From: Triglochin maritima
Taxonomy: Eukaryota; Streptophyta; Magnoliopsida; Alismatales; Juncaginaceae
DNA: 64,000 bases
Reading direction: 5' to 3'
Assembly (NCBI GenBank): GCA_963682175.1
Contig: OY821782.1
Span: 25,379,741 to 25,443,740, forward strand
Shown: piece after piece, positions 35,710-47,096 of the stretch
Numbering within the stretch: the first letter of the stretch is position 1
Layout of the letters: every line of letters starts with the position of its first letter
The notes under the pieces: generated by a model
Seen by the model: the letters and a program-made list of their open reading frames with translations, nothing else
The model's database searches: none
What the model was told of the DNA's origin: nothing
Position numbers and translations under genes: made by a program

Positions 35710-36689
35710 CATGGACCCATGATTTAGACCTTTAATAGACCAATAAAATCAGTAGGAAGATCATGATAAATAACTACCACAAATCATGCAATATAAGATA
35801 TAACACAAGCAACAAAATTTGTATACTTCCCATGAGGGTTTTGCCGCATTCCAAGCGCACACCAGTTCAGCCAACCATCCCCGGGAGCTTGGTTAGCAGT
35901 AAGGGGAGTCCAAATTAGACCCATGACTCGTACATCTCTAATACTCACACAATGTGTGTACGTCTCTACCAGCCGTGACACGTCAAGTCGAGCACACCCG
36001 CAGCAGCACTTCATACATGTCGTGTGCATGGGGTTCCTATGGCTTGGTTGTTCAATGGATTGGGTGAGGTGGAGGTCCATGTAGGGATTCACCCACTTGC
36101 ACCACCTCTGAGTCTCTCTCTCTGGTCAGCAGGCACCAGCCCTGCCCTGTCAAACGGCACCAGCCTAGTCCCACAGGTAAGGAAGTCACGCACAAGGAGA
36201 CACGTTGGATTGCACTAGCCGCAACCCTAACCCACGATATTGCCTAAAAGCCTGCTGGAAATGCCTCTTGTGCACGCCTCTTCCTCTTACTAGCCTCACT
36301 GGAATAACAGTTCAATCGTCAGAGTAGCTGCATGAGAAGTCACTGGAGAAAAGGGGGACTGGCATGGAAGAGGGTGGGAGAATCGTGTGTGTGATGGCTA
36401 GGGTTGCAGCCCAAGTCATGCACACAATTTCTTTTCGAAATCGCATTTGATTACACCCCAACGTGATCTTGCAAGATCCTCCAAATATCTCCAAGATTTT
36501 CCTTCCTATTCCATGCAGATTTGAATCTTTGTTTGTGGATATGGCACCAGCTCATGTGCTGACTCACGAAGCCATACACACTAGCCCACATGGCAAGAAG
36601 AAATTTTGTCTAAAGCCACCCACAACTCAAACTAAACACCAAGTCTAGTTCCGCATGCCTGTGGTGCACCGCGACCGTTAGTCTAAAAA

Positions 36690-36817
36690 GGAAACTTTTC
36701 CCTGAAAGGAAACTTCTCTCGAAAAGAAAACTATTCCCGAAGAGGGAGTTTCCCTGAAGAAGAACTGTCCCCGGAAAGGAAACATTCCTTGAAAAGGAAA
36801 CTTTTCTCGAAACGAGA
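36690..36817. repeat. 18-bp tandem repeat array
   Basis: About seven imperfect units of GGAAACTTTTCYCGAAAA-like sequence, mostly 18 bases with one unit of 16, near the end of the Tekay-type solo LTR. Read on the minus strand the period gives a repeating Phe/Ser-rich peptide, a by-product of the repeat. Confidence 0.75.
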
Positions 36818-36916
36818 ACAACCATAGAATCACAAGCAAACGACATAACAAACCATCACACAAGCATGAAAGATAAAATGTGACTATATTATAGTATCAG
36901 GGAAGTGGGTCTTACA

Positions 36917-37455
36917 CTCCCTCTAATGCCATCCATCAACCATGCTAATAACAGCCAATCAAAACTATTCAAAGCAAGTTACTAAAATGTTTTGAGACCT
37001 ATCGTTTCAGCTCCAAATTTAGTTCAACATTCAACATTATCTACCCAAAGAAACCTAATTCTTTATTATTATTTGACAAGCTTCAAAAGGTATAATTGTT
37101 TGGAACTCTTACATTTGTGTTTTTTAAATCTCTACTTGTAAATGCAATCTTTGTTCTAGACTAAAATTATGCTCGAGAAGAAGTGCATTGTTTTCTATTG
37201 TCAAGATAGATACCATTCACTATAGTCACCATTACTAGAATCGATCAAGTCAAAGACGAGTAGGTATAAATATCAATATAAAATAAATATAAAATACATG
37301 GGTGCCCCATGTCACACCTCAAAGCACTTATGACGTGGCCTCAAACAAACTAATTATAATTGAAGTATAACCGACCCCACTCTGACATGTTTTACTTCCT
37401 TGGAATCTCAACACATGTCAATTTTAAAGAATTTGATAATGATTCTTTGTAGGAG
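36917..37455. other. AT-rich intergenic stretch, nothing recognised
   Basis: No gene or transposon end identified between the Tekay-type solo LTR and the copia LTR remnant. Confidence 0.5.
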
Positions 37456-37620
37456 TGTTGATGACCCCGTTATTATAATCTCAAATTATGTACTAATGAT
37501 GGATTAAGCAGTGGAAAAACAAAGGGGACTACTAAACGTCGCCCCAAAAGTACTTAAATCGCCCTTGAAATTACAAAATTGCCCTTAACAATATATTTAA
37601 TACCCATATCGTCCCGTGTC

Positions 37621-37629
37621 TATAAATTA
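37621..37629 (+). promoter_or_regulatory. Candidate TATA box of MULE transposase
   Basis: TATAAATTA, 58 bases upstream of the ATG at 37679 and just inside the left TIR. Plausible from position and sequence only. Confidence 0.4.
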
Positions 37630-37734
37630 GCCCTACGGTATTGTCTTTTCACAATTTATCAGTAAAAACATCACGAAAATGTCTGGCGATGGTGATGCAT
37701 CCGGTGAGGTAAGCCAGGCGCGAACCACAATTTG

Positions 37735-37950
37735 GGCAGGGCGTCTGCCTTAGACGCCTCCCCCAAGGCGAGGGCATCTGCGAAGGACACCCTCACCTAG
37801 GAGGAGGCGTCTAACGCAAACGCCCTCCCCAAGGGTGAGGCGTCTTGTGTAGACGCCCTCCCTTTGGGAAAGGCGTCTTTCATATACGCCCTCCCTTTGG
37901 GCAAGGCGTCCTACCCATGGGGCAGACTGCTTATCCAGACGCCTGGATTT
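37735..37950. repeat. Left GC-rich dyad array of the MULE
   Basis: Five or six units of about 33-36 bases, each opening with a GGCGTCT arm and then an AGACGCC-like arm, followed by a CTCCCTTTGGGAA-type linker. It sits in a probable transposase intron, 200 bases from the left TIR. Confidence 0.8.
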
Positions 37951-39582
37951 TTTGATTTTTTTAATTTTGATTTTACTTTTGTAAATTCCGTTGGAAGATT
38001 TCGGTGGTGATGGAGTGGATTACAGTGAGTTATTTCAAACTACACAAATCTTTGCAACAATCGATGAAGCAAGTAAATGAGCCAAACAAGTAACTATCGG
38101 AGTTGGGTTTTTTTGGTGGTGTCGTCGTACAAAACAAGATCAGATAGTCGGATGGATTGTTATTTGAGATGCGACTGGCAAAATCAAATGGAGTCTTGGG
38201 ATATGGATACTGCACTTCGAAGAAACGCCAAAAGAAAGGGTTGCGGTTCCCGTTTCTTAATAAAAGTGGTGGAGCGACAAGATCGTGATGGATGAGTTGT
38301 GGTTTTTAATAGTGGTCACGAACATCACAACCACAGACTGGTAGTTTATCTAGAGGGTCATCGTCAAATTAGTGGTCTAAGTGCTGGGGTGAAGAAGATT
38401 GTTCGTGATATGACTGAGACGCAAGCAAAACCACGGAACATCTTGAAGGCAGTAAAAGAAAAATTCCAAGAGGACAATCCAAATCAAAGGCATATTTATA
38501 ATTTCAGAGATTACATGAGGACGTCAAAATCTCAAGACCGGAATCCCGTCCAACAGTTTCTCTATCAAGCAGTGCAGTGTGAGTACTTACATTGGATTAT
38601 GGCGGATCCAGAAACTAATGTCGTCACTCACGCTTTTTTGGCACATCAGACGTCAGTCCAGTTGTTACGGACATATCCTTTCGTTATCTGCATGGATTCG
38701 AGTTACAAGACGAACAAGTATAAGATGCCTTTGTTCGAAATGATTGGGGTCACTCCAGCAAACATGAATTTCCTTATCGGATATGCGATTTTGATGGATG
38801 AATCTTACTCCAGTTACCTGTGGGTGATGGAGAAGTTGCGAGATCTGTTATTGGGGACTGTCAGCCCGACTGCAATAATAACAGACCAGGAGTTAGGCCT
38901 TATGCGACTGGTGAGAGAGGTTTTTCCTGACTCTGCCCATTTACTCTGCACATGGCACAACAACAAAGACGTATTCAACTACGCATACCACATATTCGGC
39001 AATAATAAGCAGATGGCAGAGACTTTGAGGCGTGGAAGATGGAGGAAAATCATGCTTTCTACTTTAGAAGCCGAGTATGATAGAGCTTTGTATGCTCTGA
39101 AAGATTTGTATAGATCGTGGCCGCATATCACGGAGTATGTGGACACTACGTGGTTGGTGCATAAAGAAAAGTTTGTGCTGAATTGGACGAACAAAGTCCT
39201 TCATTTTGGGAACACCACGAATTGTAGGGTCGAAAGTGCTCATTCGGCTCTAAAATAGTGGATTTCTACATCGACTGTAGCTGTGGACACTCTTTTCGAG
39301 CGTGTCAACGCGGCCATTGAAATGCAGCTGACGAATATTTGAAACTTTCTTGAAGACTCGAGACGGTGAAATTTGACTAATTTTGGACATCCTCTATATC
39401 GTCACATAAATGGTCGAGTTTCGCATCACTGCTTGCAATTGCTGAGTCAGGAGGTGAAGAGAATGCAGCAGTTAGATGATGAAGTTGAATATCGTTGTGA
39501 GTGCGTTTTTCTGACTTCTCATGGGATACCTTGCGCATGTTCCATCCGCGGATGTCTTGAATCAGACAATGGAATTTACTTA

Positions 39583-39619
39583 CCGAAGCAGATATCCCCC
39601 GTCTACGTGGATGACGCGG
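39583..39619 (+). repeat. 37-bp direct repeat, copy 1
   Basis: Identical over 37 bases to 40222-40258. Here it interrupts the transposase reading frame between GIYL and HPFWRTL. Confidence 0.9.
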
Positions 39620-39820
39620 ATTCATCCGTTCTGGAGGACACTTGTCATTGGGGAAGGAGTCGGGAACCCAGAGTTTGTGTCTTAGGCAGCTCAAGATAAG
39701 GGAACATGTTGTATGGTAAGTGCCCCAAATGCGTCGCACTAATCTCCTCTCTGATATCAGCACTTAGTGTAGACCGCCAACCTTGTAGTGTTGTACAGGC
39801 TCTGTGCCGATTATGGCACT

Positions 39821-40156
39821 TCAGAACCTTCCGATCCGCTCCGTCCCAGATCCGTCTAGCGATGTGACCCCAGAACTAGGAATGACGCTCCCATCTAAAG
39901 GACCACCGGGCGTCATACTGCTCACGATCCAAGAATCGTCCTGGACCCTCTTCTTCTTCTGAACGCGGGGATCTACAATGCACGAGCTCGAATCCCCGGT
40001 CGTAAACCTCCCACCCCTACCCTTCCGCACCATCCATCCGGCGGAAGTAGAAGTACCCGCTCGACCACGTCCTCTGCTATACTCCCCCTGCCTCTCCACC
40101 TCCGGGCGCTCTAACTCATACGGGTCATCGTCGCTCTCGTCGTCGGGACTGTCCAC
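39821..40156 (-). CDS. Uncertain small ORF inside the MULE
   Basis: 111 codons on the strand opposite the transposase. The N-terminal part is strongly acidic (MDSPDDESDDDPYELERPEV), followed by an Arg/Gly-rich segment (EYSRGRGRAGTSTSAG). No domain recognised. Composition is unlike a random frame and could be a second transposon protein or a decayed terminal exon, but it may equally be a chance frame in GC-rich DNA. Confidence 0.2.
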   Translation of the reverse strand: MDSPDDESDDDPYELERPEVERQGEYSRGRGRAGTSTSAGWMVRKGRGGRFTTGDSSSCIVDPRVQKKKRVQDDSWIVSSMTPGGPLDGSVIPSSGVTSLDGSGTERIGRF

Positions 40157-40221
40157 ATGCTCATCATCGAAGGAATCATCTTCCTCCTCACGACGACGTA
40201 ATGCCTCTCTCTCCCTCCTGA

Positions 40222-40258
40222 CCGAAGCAGATATCCCCCGTCTACGTGGATGACGCGG
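40222..40258 (+). repeat. 37-bp direct repeat, copy 2
   Basis: Identical to 39583-39619, 639 bases away, same orientation. Probably the source of the copy inside the transposase. Confidence 0.9.
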
Positions 40259-40344
40259 TGCTGAATCATCATCTAAAGAACAGAAGGCGTGTAATGGTAT
40301 CGACTTGCCTTTCCCTCCACTGTGACCCGATGACTATTAATTGA

Positions 40345-40560
40345 AATTTTAAATACAAATTTGTTAAATTTGTTAAACTAAATTATCATATTTATCACAA
40401 TTGTTAAACTAAATCAAAATTTGTTAAACTAAATTATCACAATTGTTAAACTTAATAACAATTTGTTAAACTAAATTTAAACAATTGTTAAAGTTAATAA
40501 CAATTTGTTAAATTAAATTATTTGATTTATCACAATTTATTAAAGTAATTATCAGATTTA
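40345..40560. repeat. AT-rich degenerate tandem repeat
   Basis: Alternating AATTTGTTAAACTAAATTATCA and CAATTGTTAAACTTAATAA units. Neighbouring units are partly inverted around CAATTG, giving potential stem-loops. Confidence 0.65.
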
Positions 40561-40579
40561 ATAATTAAAAAAATTTAAA

Positions 40580-40805
40580 AATGTGGAGGCGTCTCCGAGA
40601 GACGCCTCCTGCATGGTGAAGGCGTCTGTAGGAGACGTCTCCTCCATCGGGGAGACGTCTTCCGAAGACGTCTTCCGTAGTTGTAGGGCGTCCGCGGGAG
40701 ACGCCCCCCGCATGGAGAGGGCGTCCGCGGCCGCCGCTCCCCCCATGGGGGGAGCTGCTGACTCGGACACCCGCCCCATGCGGGGGGGCGTCTCCCGCGG
40801 ACGCC
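40580..40805. repeat. Right GC-rich dyad array of the MULE
   Basis: Five or six units of about 33-36 bases with GGCGTCTCCGAGAGACGCC-like dyads and CGCATGG/CCATGGGG linkers. It mirrors the left array close to the right TIR. Very high GC beside very AT-rich sequence. Confidence 0.8.
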
Positions 40806-41748
40806 AACCAATTTTTTTTAAATTTTTTTTTGAAAACAAATAAAATACGAAATGTTACCGTATACGGGTACACCGGGGGAACTGATGGCTGCTTGTCTGG
40901 CCTCCGAGACATTCGTGATCTTCTGTAGTAGGTATAGGAAGAGAAAGGTGTAGAGAAAATAGTGAAATGGTGAGATATATAAGCAAGAATAGGAGGAAGG
41001 GAAATTTTGTAATTTGAAGGGGCGATTTAAGTAATTTTGGAGCGATGTTTAGCAGTTCAGTAAACAAAATTAGAGACAACAAGCAAACCACAAGAAGACT
41101 GGATATTTTTATAGAGGTTCGACACCCCTATCAGATCCTAGTCGTCTCTTGCAAGCCCCGCTCATGACTTCACTGATCTGATCACCATTGCAGGCCGAGA
41201 TCAAGCTTTTTACAATCAAAGCTTGCGAACAACCTCATCAAGCTCATGCTCACAACCCAGAGCATGGCTTCCTCCAAAGGAGTACAACTCTTGTGATTCA
41301 AGCTCGTGGAAGTAGGAATCACTAATAAACACTTTGTCGCTTGAGCACGCTTGAGTAGGATAGGAGTTAAGAACAAAAGTGGTAAATTTTGGCTATAGTG
41401 TGTCGGATATGAACTTTGGAATTGGAGAAGTTTCTGTTTCATGAATAATAGGGCAATAAGGAGTGTAAGAGATGTGTTAAACTAAGGATTGATCACCTAT
41501 TTGTAAGCCCTAAGATCTATATAGCGGTTGGGGCTAAGGGCAAAAGAATGAAGAAGCAACCCACAAAAGTAGCGAAAGTGATATGCCAGTTAGGTGCCAA
41601 GTAGTCGACTCCTTGGTCACTTCTCTACAATCGTTTACTTCGTAAGTTAAGGTCATACGAAAAAGCAAATTGGTCTTTCCCATACAATGTAAATTGGGAG
41701 TCTCTATACTAAATATTAGATAATCGGTCGAACTTTAGGGCATTTTGT

Positions 41749-42966
41749 TGGCCTTCTGTTTTATTTGTTCAGTCTTTTTAGGGGATTATTGGTCTTTGTT
41801 CCATTTTCTAGGGTTTGTGCATTGTATTATCAATTGATGTTTCTGAGACATATCATTGTGTAATTTCTGAATATGGTTTGTTGTCTATCATGGTATGTCA
41901 AACAAATCCCGAATATTATTGGATTGTTCTTGAGATGCAATCTTTTGGATGACCAGAACTATTCAACAAGAAGAGTAAATTTATTGGTGCTTGTCAAAAT
42001 TTATTATTAATACTAAATGGACAAATATTGTTTTATTTTATTTGTAACTAGTTGTCGTGTTATCTAAATTGTCAATTTTTCTGAAAAATGGTTCACGTAA
42101 AGTCGAATTATATATTGGGTTTCTCGCACGGATTTTGCTTCCGAAACAAAGTGACAATCATTTTTCAGTTATACATGGGGAAGGAGTTGTCTCAATTCAG
42201 TCATCTTATCCCTGACGTTTGGTAGCAAGGTCGCGCCTGGGCCGTGGTTGTAGTGTCCCCGTTCATGCAGGACCTAAAAAGAGAAAGAGGTCCATGCATG
42301 TCACTATATGGTCGTCCGGAATATTGATATTAGTGTTTCAGTAAAGAAATTTTAATATTCAGGGGAGAATGTTGTTAAATTGATACACCAGCTCTTTTAC
42401 TACTACTATAAAAGAGTTCATTAAGGACGAAAATTAAAGGAAATCATAAGTTCCTTCAACATAGGTTATGGAAGTTTGATTCCGTTATTACAAATCACGT
42501 GAACATTACAACTTTATATTAATATTGACACACGTGCACACTTTTTGTACCTATTTGTATTTTTCCCGAAACAATCAAACCGTCAAATTTTACAAATTTC
42601 CTAATATCCAACTTTGGACAATGTTTTGAGGCATTTTGTTGCCAACTTGTATGCCGAACGTGGTTCTTATTTGTATTCCTGAAATTTGTTATATTTTCGG
42701 TGGTGGATAGATTTGAGGGTTTGTTTGAAAATACAAGGAAGGATATATTGAAGCCCAAATCCTTCTTGAAACTTAATTAGTATTTTAATAATTATAAAGA
42801 ATGAATCACTATTTGGAATGTGACTTCCCTAAGAGAAATTTTATTCGGGGCGGCAAGCATGGTGCAATTAGGCACGACCCAACTATCTACCATTCCATTA
42901 AATGAGTGAATTTGCACAAGACTCGTCATCCAAAAGGCCTGAAGGTCCAAGATAAGAATTAGTGTT
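41749..42966. other. Noncoding duplicated block, unit 1
   Basis: Matches 54113-56296. Unit 1 lacks about 80 bases near 41860, about 210 bases near 42000, and the MITE. A 45-codon open stretch at about 42087-42224 is partly preserved as protein sequence in unit 2 (55415 onwards), but I recognise no family. Confidence 0.6.
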
Positions 42967-44432
42967 TATTGGAACGTGCATGGTCCTAATTTAATAAATT
43001 TTAAACTAATCTCTACTTGATTCACTCAAAGATATACCGCGCAATGAACAAACAACCCAAGTAAAGAAAGACAATGCAACCCACAAGAACTCCGAGATTT
43101 TTAGTTACGTTCCCCCACCCGCCTACATCCTCTCTTGCGAGCTTTGCTCCATACTTCGAGCTCCACTCACGACTTCACTATCTGATCCTAATTCCAGGCT
43201 GGGATACAACGCCTTTACATTCTTCAAGCTAGCGAACAACCCTCACCTAGCTTGGAATCCACTTCTCACAATCCGAGAAGGATGCTTCGGGCTTTCACCT
43301 GAGGCTTTACACTTTTGAACAAAAGAACTTGAGTGGAACAACACTCTCTATCTTGAGCACACTTTGAGTATAATGTGGAATTGATCAAAGATGTGAAAGT
43401 TTAGGCATGGAGTGTTTGTTTTGAAGCTACGAGGATTGGAAGATTTCTCTCTAATGTATCACACAAATGGAAGTGGGAGAGATGTTGAATTGTTTTTTTT
43501 TAAATCTATTTATAAGCTCCTAATGTGTTATAGCCGTTGTGATATAAGTAGATGATGTTTGAGTAAGAAGCACAAAATAGAAAAGCACAAGGCAATGTTC
43601 AGGACAAATTTGGTCGACCGAATTGTGCTTAAAGGACAAATTCGGCCGTCAAGAAAAGAAGTCCAGATAGGTCCAGAAAAGTCCTGGAACAAAACGGTCA
43701 ACCGAATAAAGGACGGTCGAACGAATAAGGCAATAACTTAAGTTCACTAAAGTGAACAATCGAACTAAAATGTGGGACGGTCGATCGTTCAAGGAACTTT
43801 GGCTTCAAGAGAAATCTACAATCGGTCGACCGGGGTATAGGGGACGGTGGACCGGTGGCCACAATATTTTGGGGTTTTGGGAAATCCGACCGTTGTAGAA
43901 AATGACAAGTCTAACGGTCAATTGACACGTGTAGACAGTCGACCAAAAAGATCAAAACGGTCGAGCAGTCAAGCAAGGAATCTCACTCTTGGCTAACTGA
44001 ATAAATAGATCATTCAATCGAACAGAAATCGTTCGGTAGACCGGTTTAGCACAGGCAGTTAGGTTAAGGTTTACTGATATTCCGGTCTAAGTTTAGGTGA
44101 CCTATTGCAGTCCAATTGATATGAAATTTTGTGTGTGATTTCTATAAGAAACCTAGTGTGTGTGTGTGTGTGTTAGAGAAGATATTTACTCTAGTATACT
44201 CAAGTACACAAAGTTCCTAAGACTCAAAAGAAATACACAGTTACATGTCTTCAATAAGCTTGATTAGATGCCTTGACTTGAATTCCTTTCTTCCTGGAGT
44301 CTTGATCACCTGTAGAAGTTAGCACAAGGCAATATATATGCTATGCATAATGTGTGCTATTATACTCTTCATTGCTATTAAGATTAGGTTGATTAAATCA
44401 TCAAAACATAGATTAAGGCCTAAAAGCCAACA
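42967..44432 (-). repeat. 3' LTR of family A, copy 1
   Basis: About 1.47 kb, from TATTGGAACGTG (TGTTGG in copy 2) to AAAGCCAACA. The inner side is followed by a minus-strand purine tract (AAAAAGGGAAATAT). Contains several GGTCGACC motifs, a minus-strand CTTATAAATAG at about 43506-43516 (likely TATA box) and a (GT)9 microsatellite at 44156-44173. Confidence 0.8.
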
Positions 44433-45229
44433 ATATTTCCCTTTTTGATGATGGCAACCTATATCTGAATACTTGAAATTACTATATGTCAACTATGCAA
44501 GTATGATGCTCCCCCTATGAGTATGCATAGTTTGTGTTCAATTTTAACCAAATTTTAGGTTCTTGTTCTTTCCCCCCAATATTCTCTCCCCCTTTGACAT
44601 CCATCAAAAAAAAATATAATGGAATTTGTGATGTCTTTTTCTTGTAACGAAGGTTTTCCCCCTTAATTTTGCACTTCATTACTCTTCCTAGATAAAAATC
44701 TTCATTAAGATCCCCCTATCAATATGGGTTGGTCTATTAAGCTCAATTTTCTCCCCTTTGTGACCTTCATTTAAATTTATGACATATGAGCATGTGATGT
44801 TATTCTCCCACTTTTAAGATTTGCAATGAATGATATTAATTGATATGATAATTAAACATCCAATATCCTAGACTAGAACCAAATTAACACGAATAAAGAG
44901 GATTGAAGATTTTACCCAACTTTTGATCCTCAAATTGGTTCCAATCTCCTTTCGATAGTGCAATTAGCTTCTAATTTGACTCTTCATGCGTTGGCCGGTC
45001 ACTACCGATCTGCCATCTCTAAGCACCTACAAGTGTAGATTTAGGTACCCAAATGACTTTGGGTCCTTGAACATTAGCTTTGGGAGCCCAAACCATATTG
45101 GTTTTAGGAGCCCACACACTTCTTGAGGTTCTTTTCATGGCAATATGATGCTTTCCATGTGTTCTATCATGAACAAGATGGTTTTTAACATAAAAAGCAT
45201 TATAGCCTAAAACCATACTTGTCTAATGA
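44433..45229. other. Internal noncoding part of family A, copy 1
   Basis: Between purine tract and gag remnant. Pyrimidine-rich CTCCCCCTTTGACATC-type blocks typical of SIRE-like internal regions. Pol, expected here, is deleted. Confidence 0.55.
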
Positions 45230-46334
45230 TTGTCTTTGATTTCCTTTGAGCTTATCAAAGTTTTTCTCACCATTAGTGAACTTATGCATGTAATTAAGCA
45301 AAGTTTCATTTGTAGCATCAAGTTCATTATTTTTAAGCACTAAAGATTCATTTCTGCACTTGAGATTTTAAATGAAAGAAATGTGTTTTTTCATTCATTT
45401 CATGCACGTGAACCTCTAATTTAACAAATGTGTCATTCATGCAAGTCAGGTCATTCATTAAGTTGTTGCTTTCAAGATATGATCCATCAAGTTTCTTAAG
45501 CAAGTCATTCTTATCATTTTCAAGCATGTGACTATCAATGACATAAGATGAGTTGTGTTTAGCATTTAATCTTTCATTCTCATCTTTCAAGCATGAGTTC
45601 TCCAAAATTATTTTATCAAGTTTAGCAAGTAAATCATTTTTCTCATTTATTATGGATTCATTTAAGCAATCTAGATCATGATTTACTTCTCCAGCCAACT
45701 TGTTGTTTTGACACATAAGCTCATACCTATCAACTAGCTCATGGAATATATTTTGTAGTTCTTGAAAGGAATATGATTCATTGTTCGAACTAGAGCTAGA
45801 TGAACAAGATTTGGAAGATACCTCACTTTCTTCATCTTCTATTCCAATGAGGCATGTGTGGGCATTTTCTCCTTTGGATGAGCTTGATGAGGAATATGAT
45901 GTAGATGTCTTCTTATCCCATCTCTCTTAAGCGTCATCCATTGAGCTAGATTCTCCTTCACTCCCTGTTTGTGATTCTTCCTTGTCACCAAACGTAGCTT
46001 GAAGAATTTGCCAAATATCATGTGCAGTTTCACAAGAAGAGACAAGGTCAAAAAAGTTCATACTTATGTGTAAGATGTAATACATCCCAAACCTTGGCAT
46101 TCAAGTAAGATAAATTCTCCTCTTCTAAACTCCAATGTTTATAATTATGTTTAGGCATATGGTATGGAGTTATAATCGTCAATGACAAAACTAAAGTAGT
46201 CATGGATTTTAAGTATATCTTCATTTTACCTTTCCATGAACACAAATTTGTTCGATCAAAATAGGGGTGGTCTAGAAGAGCATGAAAGTGATTCTAAATC
46301 ATCAGAGGTAGATTTAGATGCAATTTCGTCCATA
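45230..46334 (-). pseudogene. Copia Gag of family A, copy 1
   Basis: From an ATG at about 46334 (MDEIASKSTSDDLESLSC). A UBN2-type gag core follows over shifted frames (WKGKMKIYLKSM, LSYLNAKVWDVL; 46245-46048). Then a Ser-rich linker and a long Asn/Leu/Lys-rich coiled-coil-like region (45716-45348: KNDLLAKLDKIILENSCLKD and similar repeats) typical of SIRE-type Gag. At least two frameshifts. Past 45230 no zinc knuckle or protease is seen. Confidence 0.72.
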
Positions 46335-46369
46335 CTTACTATGGTTAAGTAGACGATGTAAGCACCTAT

Positions 46370-46381
46370 GCTTTAATACCA
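46370..46381 (-). other. Primer-binding site for initiator tRNA-Met (family A)
   Basis: Minus strand reads TGGTATTAAAGC, 10 of 12 bases of the usual copia site TGGTATCAGAGC, two bases from the 5' LTR end. Confidence 0.75.
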
Positions 46382-46383
46382 AT

Positions 46384-47096
46384 TGTTGGAACGTGTATGG
46401 CCCTATTTCTATTCAATTTGAAACTAATCTCTACTTTATTCACTCAAAGATATGCCACGGAATGAACAAACTACCCAAGTAAAGAAAGGCAATGCAAACC
46501 ACAAGAACTCTGGGATTTTTGCAGAGGTTCGGCCACCCTCCAATCCACTATCCACTGCCCGTTTCGGGCCGGGACACGACGCCTTTACAATAATCGAGCT
46601 AGCGAACAACCCTCGCCTAACTTGGAATCCTCTTCTCACAATCTGAGAAGGATACTTCGGGCTTTTACCGGAGGCTTTACTCTTTTGAAGAAAAAAACTT
46701 GAGTGGAACAACACTCTCTAACTTGACCACACTTTGAGTATAATGTGGAATTGATCAAAGATGTGGAAGTTTAGGCTTGTAGTGTATGTTTTGAAGCTTG
46801 GAGGATGGGGAGACTTCCCTCTACTGTATTAGGCAATTGCTAGTGGGGGAAATGTTGAATTGTGTCTTGGTAAAATCTATTTATAAGCTTCTAATGTGTT
46901 ATAGTCGTTGTGATATAAGTGGATGTTGTTTGAGTAAGAAGTACAAAACAAAAAAGTAATTCGGTCGACCGAATCGGGCTTAACGGTCATCCGGACACCG
47001 TCCAGAAAAGAAGTCTAGACAGGTCCAAAAAAGTCCAAGAACAAAATGGTCGACCATATAAAGTACGGTCGAACGAATAAGGCTATAACTTAAGCT
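46384..47096 (-). repeat. 5' LTR of family A, copy 1, first part
   Basis: Begins TGTTGGAACGTG, matches 42967 onwards, and is interrupted at 47096 by family B. The remainder is 51622-52370. Confidence 0.8.

Larger units (their letters stand above)
33077..36916 (-). mobile_element. Tekay-type solo LTR, diverged subfamily
   Basis: Ends TGTAATGCCCC and GGGTCTTACA; the opening resembles 17118 and 22851 (conserved GGGTACTCA, TGATCAGAGTCTCT-like phrases). Without the nested LTR it is about 2.27 kb. Flanks are CTCCA (33072-33076) and CTCCC (36917-36921), one mismatch. It carries an 18-bp tandem array at 36690-36817. No internal domain seen. Confidence 0.7.
37679..39700 (+). pseudogene. MULE transposase pseudogene (FAR1/MuDR type)
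   Basis: Cut-and-paste transposase. ATG at 37679 opens MSGDGDASGE, followed by GTAAGC, a good splice donor; the GC-rich array would lie in that intron. The reading resumes at about 38000 (DYSELFQTTQIFATIDEASK) with a FAR1-type DNA-binding region (ALRRNAKRKGCGSRF, GHEHHNH) spread over shifted frames. The longest open part, about 38299-39258, holds the DDE catalytic region: FVICMDSSYKTNKYKMPLFE, IITDQELGLM, the CTWH motif and a Glu in CRVESAH. A TAG follows at 39256-39258. The SWIM-like zinc site (CECVFLTSHGIPCAC) is at about 39500-39545. A 37-bp insertion (39583-39619) then shifts the frame before HPFWRTLVIGEGVGNPE. Confidence 0.85.
37526..41061 (+). mobile_element. Mutator-like element (MULE) with long TIRs
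   Basis: Terminal inverted repeats of about 60 bp at 37526-37586 and 40997-41061, each containing ACTTAAATCGCCC and AAATTACAAAATT. Flanking 9-bp repeats are AAACAAAGG (37517-37525) and AAACAAAAT (41062-41070), matching at 7 of 9. A FAR1-type transposase pseudogene fills the left two-thirds. GC-rich dyad arrays lie inside both ends. It interrupts a copia LTR. Confidence 0.85.
37456..41748 (-). mobile_element. Copia LTR remnant interrupted by a MULE
   Basis: Left piece 37456-37525 starts TGTTGATGACCCC and runs to a GCAGTGGAAAAACAAA phrase; right piece 41062-41748 continues with the region after GCGGAAA in other copia LTRs (GAGGTTCGACACC, TGATCTGATCACC, GGCCGAGATCAAGC). It is cut at 41748 by the start of the segmental duplication. 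Confidence 0.65.

Noticed and set aside
37735..37950. CRISPR-like array (short repeats with spacers)
   Set aside because: Units are imperfect, contiguous and dyad-symmetric, and lie in a plant transposon; there are no unique spacers and no cas genes.
40558..40912. Repetitive Arg/Gly/Ala-rich frames on both strands
   Set aside because: Translations of the GC-rich dyad array; the apparent peptide repeat follows the DNA period.
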